From Phoebastria nigripes (taxonomy: Eukaryota > Chordata > Aves > Procellariiformes > Diomedeidae), in the NCBI GenBank assembly GCA_035582835.1, contig JAYKAV010002788.1:986125-1050124 (forward strand): a stretch of DNA of 64,000 nucleotides. The letters run 5' to 3'. The notes under the pieces are model-generated. The model was not told where the DNA came from. It did not search any database and worked only from the letters and a program-made list of their open reading frames with translations. Positions 24,466 through 38,797 of this stretch are shown piece after piece. Each line of letters opens with the position of its first letter. Within the stretch, counting starts at the first letter, position 1. A program made the translations under genes and the position numbers.

Positions 24466-27400
24466 CTATGTGGATGAAGTCAGATGGTACTGCACCACTC
24501 CCCACTGCGCAGTACGGGTGAGCCTTACAGGTACTGATGGCTTCATACAGGGAGGTACTAGTTAAAAGCCCCATTTTATTTGTTGGCCCTCATCCCATAA
24601 CACGGGCCAGAGTGCCTGTGTCATGAAATAAAAACTGAGGCATTATGATGACAAAGAGTATCCCATCACCCTGTGGATTAGGACTGGAGTCAGATCCATG
24701 CCTAGATTTCTGGAAATCAAGGGAAATCTACCCAGATTTCCTAGAATTCTGAAAGAAAGTTATTAAGTTTTTTCGTAAAATAACTAGATTTGCTCAAAAT
24801 ATAGCTAGCCACTGCTGCAAAGGTACTGTTCACTTTTTCATGTTTACTTGATACATAGGTAAACTTAGTACTTTCATAACAAAACAAATAAAACAAAAAT
24901 GTCATCATTGTTCCAAGGAACCAACAGCTAGAACCATAATATCTCTCAGCTAGTCTGAGAGATCAAAAAAATTCAAGTTAATTCCAAATAGGAATAAATC
25001 CACATTTTTCTGTAAGGGGCAGGTATTTCAAAATCCACTTTGGGTAGGTTATGTTATTTTTTTCATGCAAAATGAACTATTGCAGAATGAAAGACCTAAC
25101 TTTTTAATTCTGGAAATGTCAAAATAGGGGGCTTCAACTTCATCAGTGTGCATTTTGAGAAAATTGGGCTTTTTACCTATGAAACAGGAAGCTAAACAGA
25201 ATATACCCATTTTAAAAAACCTGCCTTATCTTGATGGAATCTGACCTGTTTTACGTTCTCTAAATAACTGCTTACTGCCCCTTAATCAGACAGCATGAGT
25301 AGGCAGGGGAGATATTTATAGATGGAGCTTTAGGAGGAGTATCTGGTATTTTGTTTACTACTTTAATTTAATTTTATAAACGANGTGTGCAGATGGTAAT
25401 GAGAAGCATATGAATGGAGGTCCGTAGTGGAAAGAGAGCCAAAATGGAACTCTGATGCCAAGCTTGAAATGGAAAGGGAGCTGCCTCTTCCAGCTCACCT
25501 AGAGAAAAGAGCTGTGCCCAGCAGACTGGTATGAATAAAGCAGTGTGCTTCAGTCAGCTTATTCCCACACCAGAGGTAGGTTAGGACTATCCCCACTAAA
25601 GCTGGCAGAGTCACACAGCTACAAACTATGTGTGCCTAAGGAGAAAGAAAATCAAATCAAAACAGAAATAAGCAAGTTGAGCAGGAAAGAAAAGACAGAA
25701 GTCCCAAGTAGAGAAAGAGGAAGAAACAGTGAACCATATAGATACGGAATTTTAAGCTGACATGGCAAGATACCCGAGAGCCAGCAGGTATATTTGAGGT
25801 AGAAATGACACAGATTGCTTGCAATGTGGTAAGACAAAAAGAATACTCATGATTGCCAAACAGATCAGAAGAAATAAGGTGGCACAGGGAGATCAGAAAT
25901 GGAGATGGCAGAGCTGAATTGTCAACTATTTTTATCTTTTATTTGGCGAAAGGTGTGCAGTTGTAGTTCATGCTAACATAAATGCTAGTAAGGGCCTACC
26001 CAGAAGAATGCCTTTACTCCAGGAGAACACTGTGGCAACAAGGTATCATTTCCCATGCACGAGGAGCACCAAGAAGGCCAGAACTTTCCTAACAGGAGCA
26101 GCAGGTCTGTGGGTGAACTCACTCAGTATTTCTTATCACAGTTCCAACTTATGAAGGATCTTTGAATCTAATACCACCTAAGTGAAAGCCTCCTGGCACA
26201 CTTTCATTAAGCTCCTTGAGAATCAAAGGGCTCTTCTAACAAAAGGAAGCACAGTTTTCACCTCCTGTGTCAACCTTTATCATTTTTTTAATGAAATGGA
26301 AATTGTTTCACACAGTTTATATTTAACATCCATTTGCTCCCCAAAAGCCATCATATCATTCTCTCAAGAACTCACTCTGTATTTGCACTGTTCATCAGAC
26401 TTTCAATCCCTTCAACTGCTTCTTATTCTTCCCTCTCACAAAATCNTAGAATAGAATAAAAAAGCAACTTTTTAATAAAACTTCAAAAATGCTGAACAGT
26501 ACGTTTCCCCAGATCATTATTCTACTTGAACTTAGTGAGATTTAGAATAAGAAATTAGCCAGATTTCTCTACTTAAATAATTGCCTGTGAAACAATCAAC
26601 TGATGTGAAAATGATCACCATTAGTTTTCAGCTGTAACACTTCTGTGTAGGAACACAATAGTTCGCATCTGCCAAAACTGTCTCAGAAAGGCCACAGGAA
26701 GATAAAGAACCTTATGAGAGTTCAGTAAGTCCATGATTCTTTAAGCAATCATCTTTCCACAGGCACAGCCTGTTTCTTTGTGAAAAAGAACAGTAGGATG
26801 GTTTCTCAAGAAAGAAGTCAATGAAAGATAAAAGAAAATAAAGTCAAAGTGATTGTTCTCTTGTGTAAACTGTTAACAGAATCTTAAGAGGGGTCAAAAA
26901 GCCCTTTTATTTTCAAAGCATGTCATAACCGTTGCTTAAAATGTACTTTTGCTTGTAGCAAATATCCACTAGTTTAAAACTTAACCAACAAAAATTTGAA
27001 TTCTTTAAAGACGACACTGATAATTTAGATTGGGCCAAAATGTTGGATTCTGTTAAAAATTATGCATAAATTTCCCAAACAAAGCTAAGTAGAAAGGTGG
27101 GGTGTGTTATAAAATGTATTTATTTTTTATTAGAGTTTGGGAGAAATAACGCTTTTTTTTTTTTCCCCCCAATACAATAAACACAACCCACCTTCTTCAA
27201 TGTAAGAAACACACTATTTTGTAAGTTCAGAAAAAAACCAAGGAATTAAATTCAGTATGTAAAGATGATATGAATAAATGTTAAACTCGCTTCGTATTCC
27301 CGAAATGAACATATGCAGAAGGAATGCAGAAAGAGAGCAGAGAAGAGAAGCATTCATCTGGGAACAAAAATTCTGATTTTTTCTGAGCTAAGGAAAAGCG

Positions 27401-27859
27401 CCGTGGGCACTGAGCACACTAGCCCTCCCACATTTAGCACCAAGAGGCACAAACTTTGACTCTGAAAAATCCCCGTGCTACTCATGTGTGGTGATATTAA
27501 CTACACAGAAGCTAAGTATATATTATAATTATTTTTTTTAAAGTATACTATTTCAAATTACAGGTTTGGAAATAAAAACGGAGAAAAAGCTGAAAAATGC
27601 ATTGCTGGCTTCATCGTAACAACTGACATGGTCAGAAGATCCCGAAGTGTTTCATCAGCTATATATAGAGACGACTTACTCTGTCCCTGAAATTCAGCCA
27701 TGGATGAAGTGTAGCAAGAAACATTTATAGGACAGACAAATACTACCAAAGCATAGCTCGGGCTTCAGGAGTATGGAGAAAATGCTGACTGCACTGACAT
27801 CACTGGCTTTTGCCAACCCTTTGTGCGGAAGGAAAATCACGGGGCTGAGACATGGGGTG

Positions 27860-28110
27860 ATCCATACCAGCTTAAGATGCCCTATGTGACCTTGAGCAAG
27901 TCAATTCAGATAAAATTTTCCCAAAAAGCTAAGTGTTGGCCCATTAGACTACTGTCACGGAGAGAAAGAGAAACAAGCTTCTTGTGCTGCACTCTCCTGT
28001 CTCTAAAATAGTGTCAGCAATGCTTCCTTTGGTCCTTAATGTCCACCTAGACCACAAATTCTCTGGAGCAGAGGCTTTTTCTGTCTAAAAGCCCTGAGAA
28101 GCCTACAGAA
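27860..28110 (+). mobile_element. MIR-like or related old retroposon remnant
   Basis: The stretch 'ctatgtgaccttgagcaagt' near 27,880 closely matches the MIR core 'ctgtgtgaccttgggcaagtcactt', and 'ctcctgtctctaaaatagtg' near 27,987 matches the following 'ctcatctgtaaaatgggg'. Further on, 'accacaaattctctggagca' near 28,051 resembles the 'gactgtaagctcctcgagggcagg' motif of old CR1/L3-type tails. The pieces are in the expected order, so this is probably a single degraded ancient element. Confidence 0.55.
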
Positions 28111-29454
28111 CAATTATGATTACAGTGTGCTTTACCTACCGTACACCCTTCACCTCCATGCTTGTCTCTCAGGTCTGTGTGTAGCCTGCACCCAAAAATG
28201 CCTAGCATTATTCTAGTATGTCAGGCTTGCTCAGGCATTCAGGGTCCCTTATACTCTGGAGGGGATGTCACTACTGTTTGTAGGGCCCCACTTGCAGCCT
28301 TGTAGCCTGCGCAGCAGATGGTCCTTGTTCTCAGAGAGGCTTCAAGGCGGATATTAGCAGGAAACATTCAACATCTGGTCTCTGCCACAGTATCACTAGG
28401 CAGTACTGTGATACATAATAACAATCATAAACTGCAATGTGAGTGCTGAAAGATGTCATGTACCAGAGGGCAAACCCCCTAGTGATGGGGACTGCCAGGC
28501 AGCACTACACGAGATCATACCTTTCATGAATGAGAAGAGCCCTCAGACCTCACATTCTGACATATTTCTATTAAATATTTCAGAAGAAACCATGATACCT
28601 GAACTCCCTTATCCCTTGAGCTGGCCTCTTAAGGGTCCCTTTTTTGTTTAATGGTCCTTTTCTGGGTAGATGCAACTCACAAAGACAGATTAGATCATGA
28701 ACTAAATAATATCAGAAGCTTTGATAGATACTTTGCACAGATTAGAAATGTAACATCAAAGGAAAAACTGGGAAATGTATATGGTAATTTATATACAACA
28801 CTGCAGTCAAGTCTGTTAGCACACTGAAGTTGTAGAGCAATATGCAGACAGTTACAACGTAATACACACAGTAACAGGTGGGGAAACTACAAATAGTGCT
28901 GGCATAAGATCGGAAAAAATGGTGAGACAGATCCAGGATTTTAAAAATGGTTCAGTGATGAGAACGCAAGGGGCAGGACTAGGGGTATAGCATAGCCTAT
29001 TAAAAACCTTCTGAAGAAACCTTCACACCATCATGTGTTCTCAGAATCCTGGCTGTGTTCCTGTTTTATGTTGGCTTAGCCTTATCACACAAAGATACTA
29101 AGCAAGGAAGAAACTGTGCAACTAGGGCAATGTGAAAGCCTGCAACTGAGTATACAATTTGTACTTCATTAATACAACCAGTTAAAAAAATCCCTTAGTG
29201 AGCCAGCCTGTCACCCATAACTGATTTACCTGAGACTATTTGTCTAAAAAAGCACGTTATTCAGCAATAGTTTTGTCACACTGAGAAAAGAGAACAGAGG
29301 TGTGTGTGTGAGACAAGGACTGCATAGACAACATGCCTTTATTTATCTAGAAACAAACATCATCAACTAAGTCAGAGTTTCCAGACAATAATTATCTAAG
29401 GGGCACAGATGAGACCTGGCAGGTTTTAAATCACTGAGGTATGAGGTGGAGATT

Positions 29455-29595
29455 ATGAGCACAGGATATAGGCACTGGATATCAGACACTGCTGTGTTCT
29501 AAACTCAGCATTTGTACGGACTGACTGAATGACCTTAGACAAGTTGCAGTCTCAATGCCCTCATTTCTCTTTCCAGATATACCAATGTAATTTCA
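29455..29595 (+). mobile_element. MIR-like SINE remnant
   Basis: The stretch 'tgactgaatgaccttagaca' near 29,520, then 'agttgcagtctcaatgccct' and 'catttctctttccagatata', parallels the MIR core 'ctgtgtgaccttgggcaagttacttaacctctctgtgcctcagtttcc'. Called by eye without alignment; old and diverged. Confidence 0.5.
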
Positions 29596-32500
29596 CTAAC
29601 ATCAATGAAATCAAAGTTACACATTCAAGAAGGCAACCTGGTTGAATGAATTGCCAGTCTGTGAAAATGAATACTAGCTACTTCTTACTCATTCCATAGG
29701 AGCGATACAAAGATTAGTAAAAGGGGCAAATTCATCCCTGCATAAGGCAGCNTTAGGCGCAACCTGAATTACTGCCAAACAGGGATAACGTGTTCTTTTT
29801 GCAACATGTATAGTGCAAGTTTTCCTTTTCCAGAACTGTTGTCCTTACATCCTGTCCAACAAAGCTTTACGCTGACACTCAGCCATATTAAGAATCAGCA
29901 CTGAGAAAATGAGCAATGTTCCTGCCATGCCTGACATGAAAGCAGCAAGGCCTGAATTTTCCAATTCCTGTTCTGAAGACAATTGTTCCCTGTCCAACTA
30001 TGATCTCTCTCACTATCTTTGGCTGTATTCTCATCTCAGGAGCAATGGGTATCAGTTTTGTACAACATACTTTCCAGTACGAGACTGGTTGCTCTTGAGA
30101 TCTACCAGCAATAACCTACTCATGGTGAAGGCTCTTATATATTCTCAATCCCTTTGAATGTGGACAAGTCCTTTGTTTCTTAATTGGCTCACCTCTCTCC
30201 CTGCTTAAGCCCAGTTTAGCATAAGCAAAGGAGGAGAGGAGAGTATTTGCATGTTTCTTCACTTTGAAAACAGTTTGTCTATAAGATAAATGCAGTGGAG
30301 TTGTGCTAATGTGCAGTCTAGATTTCTGTTGTGTCCCACAGTTAAATCTGGAATAGCTGTAATCTTCCAGAATTTCATAACTGAACCAAATTCAAGAGGG
30401 TTTTTTTTCAAGCCAGTTGCTGTTCTAGGTATTTTTCCAGTTCATATGGACAATAGTTACTGGAGGTGGAGTCAGCAACTAGGACAAAGGGGAACCTACC
30501 CTTATAGGCTCTAAGACTCCACATGTATTTATAGCAAACTCTGGAATTCATTTTTNAGTTGAGATAATCTGAACACATCTTCCCCTGGCCTCTTTTCCCA
30601 TGATAAAAGCATTCAGCAGAAAGCTTATTTTGCAGTTCAAATGGATGGATTCAAATATATCTCGGACTTCTCTAGGGGAGACTATTCAGTTACAAATGCG
30701 CTTCTAGAACACCAAGACAGTTTTTCATTTGTTCCCCATGACTCAGCAATCCCCCTTATATCTCCTTCATAGGTAACCCTGGCACACAGATGATCTATGG
30801 AAAATTAGGCCGACAAGGCCCTAAATTTGTAGGGCCTGATTTTTTACTGTTAAAGTACCAGTGGTGGAAGTTCAGAGGGTCATAGACTGCACTTTCAATT
30901 GCAGGAGAGAATGTTTAAAACAATGCATGACAAAGATAAGATTCTGCTGGGCCTAAAGGTTCAAACCACCAGGCCTATTCAGTGGGCAAAAAGACAGTAT
31001 GTAATTGTACTCTGTAAAGCACTTCAGGGAAAGACAAATTCCACAGTACCAGTATTCGTTATCCTAAAACTATCTACTGGATGGGGAAATAGAACTATGG
31101 ACAGTTTGGAGCATGTGCCTCAGTGTTCTTTCTGTAGACCAGGAATAATACTAATGCTGTGAAGTATAAGGAAGTATGTGAAAATCAAATACCAGAAAGA
31201 TTTGGAATACTTGAAGACAAGTACAAATACTGTGATGACCAGAGCTGAAAATCATAAATTATGTATTTGGGAACATGCTTCAACTGAGGGCAACAGACCT
31301 TCATTGAATAAAAAAGAGAAATCATAATGCTGTAGAGCACTGCTTATGCAATACACTAAACAAAGCAGGATTTCTGGAGAAAAAGTAGTTTGTGACTACG
31401 CAATTAAAGTCTGCATTGTGATACATACAAAGCAGCTGAATTAAGATTGCTTGGAAAACTTAACTCTGGCATAGTCCACCATTAACTGACTTGTGATCTT
31501 GATGTTCTTTTAAGATACCTGCTCTACAACTAATTATGAATACATTATAAATTAAGTAATTATAAATGAGTTCTGAATTGGAAGACAGTTCATACAAAAT
31601 GCTAAGGAAAGCACTAAAGGTTTCCAGTGCAGCCTAACAGTTACATAACCACTACAGCTTCTGCTCAAGAAAGAACATCATGTTTTGCATCTCAGATCTG
31701 TCTGTTGTAGTTCACACACAGAGTCTTTAAATATGTTAGTGACACAGACAGACTAGGCGCATTTTAAACATTAAATGAGTCATAAATTGTTTAAAATGTT
31801 TTGTTCCCCCTCTACAGACTAAAACAAGACACATACATCACCATACTGTTAAGAATCAGCAGGTATGGCAAACCAAAGGGATCCAACCACAAGTAACCTC
31901 TCCTGTGCAGTATTGGAGAGCATCGCAGCAGGGACTGCTTTGTCTCTGGCCACCAGGCTTATTTAAAAGCTGATGTATCAGCATCAGTGGCAGAATCACC
32001 TGATTCTTAGCACCACAGGCTCCCTGTTGTGGTTTAACACACTCCCCTTCACTACATGTTCAAGACCAGGCTGCCTTCCTACCCACTATACTAAGTGCCT
32101 GTCAAGCCTTCTGCAGAAATAGCACCCTCCTCTCAGTGTGTCCAAGGAATTGCCTCTGATGTCACTGGGCCTTTAAGTCTCTCTCAAGTAGTTTCTCTGC
32201 AGAGAACTCTCTTAAGTCACTGGCATACACAATACATGCAGAATACTGAGAGTAAGAAATGCATTGGAGAAAACACTGACATATACTTTGTCAGTAAGAG
32301 TTATTAGCTGTTATCAAGAACATTTCCAGTTGTCCAGACTATTTTATGAAAGGCAGCACAGAGTCTTTACATCATCTTGAGACAGCAGGGCCACTATTTT
32401 AACTCTGAAAACATGGCACTTCTAGTAAATCAGCACAACTGGAGATCTGGGCTTATCAGTAAAACTCAGTTGCATGCCCTCACCATCTAAATCAAACACA

Positions 32501-32742
32501 CTATTTCTTCTAATAACAGGTTTTTTTCCCCAAGAATTCCCAAGATACGTAACAGCATGAACAGTTTCCAATGCACAATGAAAGCAAATACAAAAGCCAA
32601 ACACTTTTTAAAATGGCACTGAAATGCAGAGAAAAGTTTGGGGGATTTTTGTGATTGCAGATATTTTGTATAATTCAGTATCACAGCAATGCACTCTCTG
32701 ACTTTCTAATTTTTTTTAAATATTATAGTATTAATACCTCTC

Positions 32743-32770
32743 ATATATATATATATGCATACATACATAC
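32743..32770. repeat. AT microsatellite with CATA tail
   Basis: Seven AT units followed by GCATACATACATACG. A common avian simple repeat with no sign of function. Confidence 0.9.
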
Positions 32771-35700
32771 GTTAAAAAATGTTCAGTTGTTCCCAGTGTC
32801 CACAGTGCCACTGTGCTAGGCATTACATGGACACATAACTCATTCCTACACAAAAATATGTAAAATAAATACTTTAGAAAGTGGATAAATAAAAATACAT
32901 AACTGAATATAATTGAACAGCAAAACCAGCAGATATATATTCTCCTCTCTGCTACTGAATGTGGATCATACTGTTTTCAGGCATTATCATATAAAGTTGT
33001 GAGCTCATTCTAGTTCAAACCATGTATTCACCAGGTATGGAAAAAGCCCATGAACTGGCAGTGACTGGGGCAAATGAAAAAATGAAAGCACTGCTGGCTT
33101 CAATCACCAGCCTGGGAAAAGGCTGAAATTTGTATTTAGTGCATCCAGATAGGAATGACACTATTTCTCTTTCAGGGAAAGAGCTGTGATTCATCTCGGC
33201 TTTTCAAAAAAAATCCAGCAAATGGCTGGCTGACAAGCAAATAGAGGTTCAAACAGCTGCAGGTCAGGAATGGGTAGTTGCACCATATGAGATCTACTGA
33301 CTATTCCAATGCCTGTCAGTTGCTTGAATAACAGGCAACTGAGGGAAGCTTTTCTTACGGCAGTAAGAAAAGCATGCTGTGTTAAGCATGTTCCTTATTG
33401 ATCACTTTTTCCTTCTCCCCATCCTTCAGTTTATTGTCTTTTCTACTGTTTACAGCCCTGCTATGAAAGATGAGACATGTCTAGTACACAACACTCTCTT
33501 TATTGCTTATTACATCCAAGTCCCTAATGGCCACGTTGCTACACTCTGATTACCAAGTTCTCCCAATGCATTAAACAATGTGACTCACAACTACCACACA
33601 GTAGACCTATAATACCTATTCTCTCAGTAGATTGTCTGGCACAGGTATCTTTTCCTAACAATAAACAGCTAACATATACACACAGTATCGTATTTCCCAG
33701 CCTAATAAATATCAAATAATGACAAAGGACTATCACAATCACAGCAATCATGAGAGACATTTTCCTATTTTTCATTGCAACAATTGTGCAGTCGTTAAAA
33801 TCCAACTTTCTAGTTGACTTCTTACACAATAAACAAAAAAAATCACAATTCATCAAGTAGCTCAGCGCTGAAAGGACTGCTTTTCTCTTCCATTTTTCAC
33901 CATCTGCATTTGTCTTCCTTACTCTCCCTGATGCTTTTGGGACAAACTAGACCTACCTCAAGTGGATACAAATGGAGTTCCAAAGATGACTATCGCCTAG
34001 CCTTTTCAAGCCAATGCTTTCTCTGCATGAGCCTAGCTGAAGCTAGTTTGTTTATTTGGGGTTTATTTCTCCTTATCTAGAATATATATTTAAAAGCTTC
34101 CTTTACAACATTTTTGATTTGAAAGCCCTCAGTTTATATTACCATATCAGAAAGCCTTTAATACAGTAAAATCCCCAAAATAGCTTCCCACCACCCCATC
34201 CAGAGGGTTTCTCTTTATTATTAGATCTGGAATGCAGCTACACATGAGAATTTATGGCTGGGGGAAGCTGCAATAGATTTTCCAAGAAAAGCCAGGGAAA
34301 CATGATACTACCTGCCACAGTGGTCAGTAAGTCAATGATGCGCTTGATACACCACCTAGCAAAGAAGGTTCTTCCAGCCCTTCAGCTCAACTGAAGAATT
34401 ATTCTCCTTTCAGTCCTGTTCCAGCAAGAAGAACTGTAATTCTCTGTAACAACCACCACTGAATTATGCTTGATTGTTTCTGCCTCCAGTTACATCAGCT
34501 GCACACTCATACAACTTCACTGACCTCATCAGAATTACTCCTGAGTTTCACTAATGTAAGCATAAAAAGATCAAGCCGTTAGGGGAGGAACGGTAGATAG
34601 GGAAAACAAATCTTAACTCTCTTGTTTTACATATTTGCATTGCTACATGATACGATGTCTCCAATCTCTTTGCTTCTAACAAAAGCTTAGCCAAGGGAAT
34701 AATGGCCTCAAGGCCTTATCAATGTATACACTGCAGAAGGGTACTGTCTCATCATTTCACAATGTCCAGAGGTGAAGGGTGACTGCTGCATTGTCACAGG
34801 GAGCAGAAAGAACTGAAAACAGAAAAAAATACATTACTGCAGCCTTAAAGTACACAATAAAGCAGTGTTCTTCCTGATAATTACAGTAACTCTCTAAATT
34901 CAGAGACCACAGATGTATTCTTATAAATGATAAACTTCCAATAGGGAGCAGATATGGACACGAATTAAGAACAAAAGACACAGATTAGCTCAGAGTAGCA
35001 GATTTAACGCCACAGCCTCCAAAACTACAAAACTTTTGNATGCCTCCTACAACCAATAGCAAAACAAAATACATCCCATGACAATAAGATTACCTTGTCT
35101 TACAAGATGTTCAAGCCACTGCTCCAGAACACAGATCGGTTTACAGGTCAGTTAGCATACATATACCCACATCAAACACACATATCTGTTAACACCTACT
35201 TTTGCTTGAAAAGTTAGAGAACTTGATACAGACTAAGGAAGTTACAATCCCCTTTGCATATCCTAGAAAGGCTTTAATATTACTTCATTGCAATCAGATC
35301 ATATTTTAGATGTTAGGCACTGTCACATTCCCTATTAGAAATGGCATGGGGAAATGTCAGGGAACATACCAAGATTATTAGCAAGTGATGGTGAAGCGCA
35401 CGGAAGGTTGCTCTCTTCCATCTCCTTCAGAACTGTTTTAGCAATTCAAAATCACGGTGGCTCACCAGATTACAGGAGGTCGTGCAAGAAGGAAAAAGAA
35501 GCATCATTTTAGCAAATGAATCAATAAGCTTTTGAGAGTACTTAAGAGTACTTAATACACTCTCTAACTTTGTAAACAGTAAATTGTATAGGTAGTACTC
35601 AATTCTTTACCTTCGTTTTGATATATTACAAAAAAGGAGTGTTCAGTAGCATTCAGTTGTATCAGAAGTGATTCCCTTTTCCTCTTCACATGAAATTCCT

Positions 35701-37734
35701 CCCCATCGGTTGCCTACACATGAAACCAAACCAGAAGATACACTCCGGGAGTGCACCTAATGGGAGTTTGGTCTACAGGCCAGATCAAGATCTAGTCTGC
35801 ATAAAACCTCTGAAATGCACACCATGTGATGAGGGTTCCTCAGCACCACTTCATTCTACAGATTTCCTCCTGTTGGGTTGCATTACTTACCAAGGTAGAT
35901 ACAGCTCTATATATGCACAGCTGGTGAGGTGAATTAGAAGGAAAGGAATATAAAGACTAGATCTTTATTTATATAAAAACATCAATTATATTTGCGCCAG
36001 TGGTAGCATAAATTTACCCAGACATAAAGAACATTAGAAGTTTAATAGTGTTTGCATTTCTCAGTCAAATCTTTTCAAACACACCAAAGCTTGCGAGTGA
36101 ATAGGCTTACAGAAAATGCTTGAAACAGATCACTTTTTTCCAAATAAAAATTAGCATATGACAATTTATATTCTAAGACTTCAAGATTTTTTAACAGACA
36201 ATCTAATCTGTCAAACACAGTTTAATAGCAGCCATCAGCAGAGGTGATTTCAGCTATAGTATGGCTACAAGAATTCCACCCATACAGACTAGCTATGTGA
36301 TGATGCAGGCACTGAGAAGCTAAAGGGACTGGTTGAAACAGGCTTGGATTTAAGTTCAGAAAAGCATCTCTTTGTAGTCCAGCATGGAGCAAATCTCTGT
36401 GATATTCAACTTCACCACTGGGGAATTATAAAGCCAACAAAGCATATTTCCTAATAGACTTTCTGGTTTTATATTTTTCCCAGGAAACACTTTTTCAGAA
36501 TTAAATAAAGAACAAATGTTTTTCCCTCTGCAGAAGGTGTCTCTGTTCCTCCAATTAACCTCCAAAGGAAATCCCATCTTTACTCTGAAACCAAACAAGG
36601 ATGGAACAGAAAGCACAAAGCTATAAAACCTCTGTCTTGCGGCTCTCCATGGGAAAGAATAGAGTGGGATGAGAGTACTGGAAAACCTGGACACATTTCA
36701 GCATTTAAAACTTCTAGTTTATCCTTCTGGCTAGAGTATTCAAATAATAAACCACATTGCTAAAAAATGACTAGTTTTCTTTTTTAGAAACAGCTTTCTG
36801 TCCTTTGCAAAGTCTACATATTTTAATGTTTAGTATTTTTAGACATGAAAACATGCATATTGATGCAGGTTTAAACTATGCTAAAAATAAGGTCACATGA
36901 AGACTTCATAAAGGAAAACAATGCACAGAAGCCACAGGGAATGTGAAAAAGTGCAATAAATTGGCCTCTTGGTTTGCACCACCCCTAGCCATCTCATTTG
37001 CTAGATGTTCAGAATCTCAGTGTTAGAACAATCAGAAAATAGCAACCCTGTGAAATCAGTAATATCCTCCAAACACCTTAACACTGTTACAACTGCAGTG
37101 GTAGCAATGCTTAACAGCTCAGTAATTGCTGTCATTACATCCACATAATACCATGTCAGAAGTAACACGATATATAGTTAATACATGCTCTCTGACAAAG
37201 CACCAGCAAATATAATCAGGCACAAAGTCAGACATTCAGCTTCATTTCCTCTCTCTGCTCCCGTTCCTACAAAGGTTTAACTTAATACAAGCAAAGAGTC
37301 TTGTTGAAATCAGTGCATACTCCTAATGGATAAAATTAAGCATTTAAACAATTCTCTGCAACCCTAAACCGCTTTTTGTATTTCTACTGTATGCTAAATG
37401 ATTACCAAATAAGGCAGCTTTACTATGTGAACAAATCTGTTATTTCTGCCATAGCTATACAGCTTCTCAACAATATATAGAAATAATTTTACAGATCTGG
37501 TGCTGGAATTGCTGTATTCGCCATCATTTTGTCCATCCGCTGCCATCAACTGAAATCAGTTTTATTTCTGCTTTTTTTTCCAGGCTTCTCCTAGTTTGTC
37601 ACAAGCCGCGTTCCCTTTCTGGCTTTGTGCACCGACTTCCAGGTGCAGAACTCTGCAGCCTTGAATGCAAACTGGTGGGAGACATCATGGTTTTTAATCT
37701 TAGGAATCTTTTTAATCTGAANGTAACCAAACCT

Positions 37735-37900
37735 CGGATGAGAGGCTCAGTGAAGCTGTGGAATTTCCATCCTTGGAGATACTCCAAACGCAACTGGACA
37801 AAACTCTGAGCAACTTGCTCTAAGCTGACCCTGCTCTGGGGCTAGATCAGACGACTCTTAGAGGACTCTTCCAACCTACGTAGCTGTGTGGTTCTGCAAC
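37735..37900 (+). mobile_element. CR1 LINE 3' fragment
   Basis: A short CR1 tail in plus orientation: 'gaagctgtggaatttccatc' near 37,752, 'gagatactccaaacgcaact' near 37,776, 'ctgagcaacttgctctaagc' and 'gaggactcttccaaccta' follow the standard order of CR1 3' ends. It is old, has diverged and has lost its terminal octamer repeats. It lies just outside the HEATR1 CpG island. Confidence 0.85.
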
Positions 37901-38079
37901 TGGGATCTAGCCCATACACACTACAGTAGCTTTCAAGAACTTTTGCTCATGGGAGTCCTGCACTTCCCCTAGCATCACTCACTCCAGATATGGAAAAATC
38001 CTAAGGTGGAACAACTCCAGGTGTGCAGGCCCTTGCTATTAAGACACGCTGACCCTGTTTAGTAGACCCCCACCCACAG

Positions 38080-38740
38080 CCCGGGCTGTTGCCTTGCTGG
38101 GCTCAGCACAAAGCCAGCAGCAGGCCTTGCCACCGACACCTCACTGAGGCTTCTCCATCTCTCTGCCGGCGCCGCGGGCCTTCACACCTCGACTGGTCGC
38201 CTGGACTGGCTGCTTCCCCAACACAGGCAGGCTGGCCCCCGCCCCGCACCTACGCGAAGCCTCCACACGGACGGTGAGCTCCGAAGCACCCGCCCGGGTG
38301 CGCGAAACCTCCGACAACGGCCACAACGGCCACCCGCCTCGCGGAGGCCAGCCACGCGCCGACACCGCCGCGCCCAGAGGTAGCGCAGACTCAGTGGCTC
38401 CCCTGCCCGCAGACCCGGGGCGCGGGGGCGGCTCTCTGCCGGCCGGGGGCGGGAGCTTCCCGTTCCGCTGGAGCCGCTGCTTCCGGGTTAGCGGCGCGCG
38501 CAGCCCACGTGGGGCCCGGCTGGGAGCGGCGCGGAGCCAGGTCGGTGTCGGGGATCGGGACCGGGGGACGTGTCACCGCCTGCCGCTGTCCCTCTTCTTC
38601 CCCGGCTTGGCTGGGCCCGGCCCATCCCCACGCGCGTGCACCCCCGAGGGGCAGCTGGCAGCGGGGCCTGCACCGGCAGGCGGCGGGGAGGGGGGCGAGA
38701 GACGGCGTGTCTCCNTGCAACTGCTTTATCCGCGGGCCTG
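38080..38740 (+). promoter_or_regulatory. HEATR1: HEATR1 CpG-island promoter and 5' untranslated exon
   Basis: A CpG-dense, GC-rich block ending just before the first coding exon, typical of a TATA-less housekeeping promoter. An ETS-family motif CTTCCGG is at 38,480-38,486, a class (GABPA/ELK) common at the start sites of ribosome-biogenesis genes. A plausible first, non-coding exon ends at 38,540 (CCAG followed by GTCGGT) and joins the acceptor at 38,760 (TTTTCTTTCGTTAG). The transcription start is therefore probably between about 38,460 and 38,520, but this is inferred. Long frames here on both strands reflect GC composition. Confidence 0.7.
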
Positions 38741-38797
38741 CTTTGGTTTTCTTTCGTTAGGTTTCTTCGGAGGCTCCTTCCCTGGAAACACGAAGCT

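Larger units (their letters stand above)
22786..38080. other. Intergenic region between ACTN2 and HEATR1
   Basis: About 15.3 kb between the two divergent promoters. Apart from a 28-base tandem duplication (24,410), MIR-like remnants (27,860 and 29,455), an AT microsatellite (32,743) and a CR1 tail (37,735), I see no gene. The open frames here are under 115 codons, lack recognisable domains and have no convincing chain of splice sites. Human also has a long interval between these two divergent genes, so distal muscle enhancers could be here, but the sequence alone does not show them. A perfect MEF2 consensus CTAAAAATAA occurs at 36,881-36,890. Confidence 0.75.

Noticed and set aside
22786..38080. 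Possible galectin-8 (LGALS8) exons, since LGALS8 neighbours HEATR1 in human
   Set aside because: In human LGALS8 adjoins the 3' end of HEATR1, which is off the right edge here, and no galectin motif (HFNPRF, WGxEER) was seen in the window.
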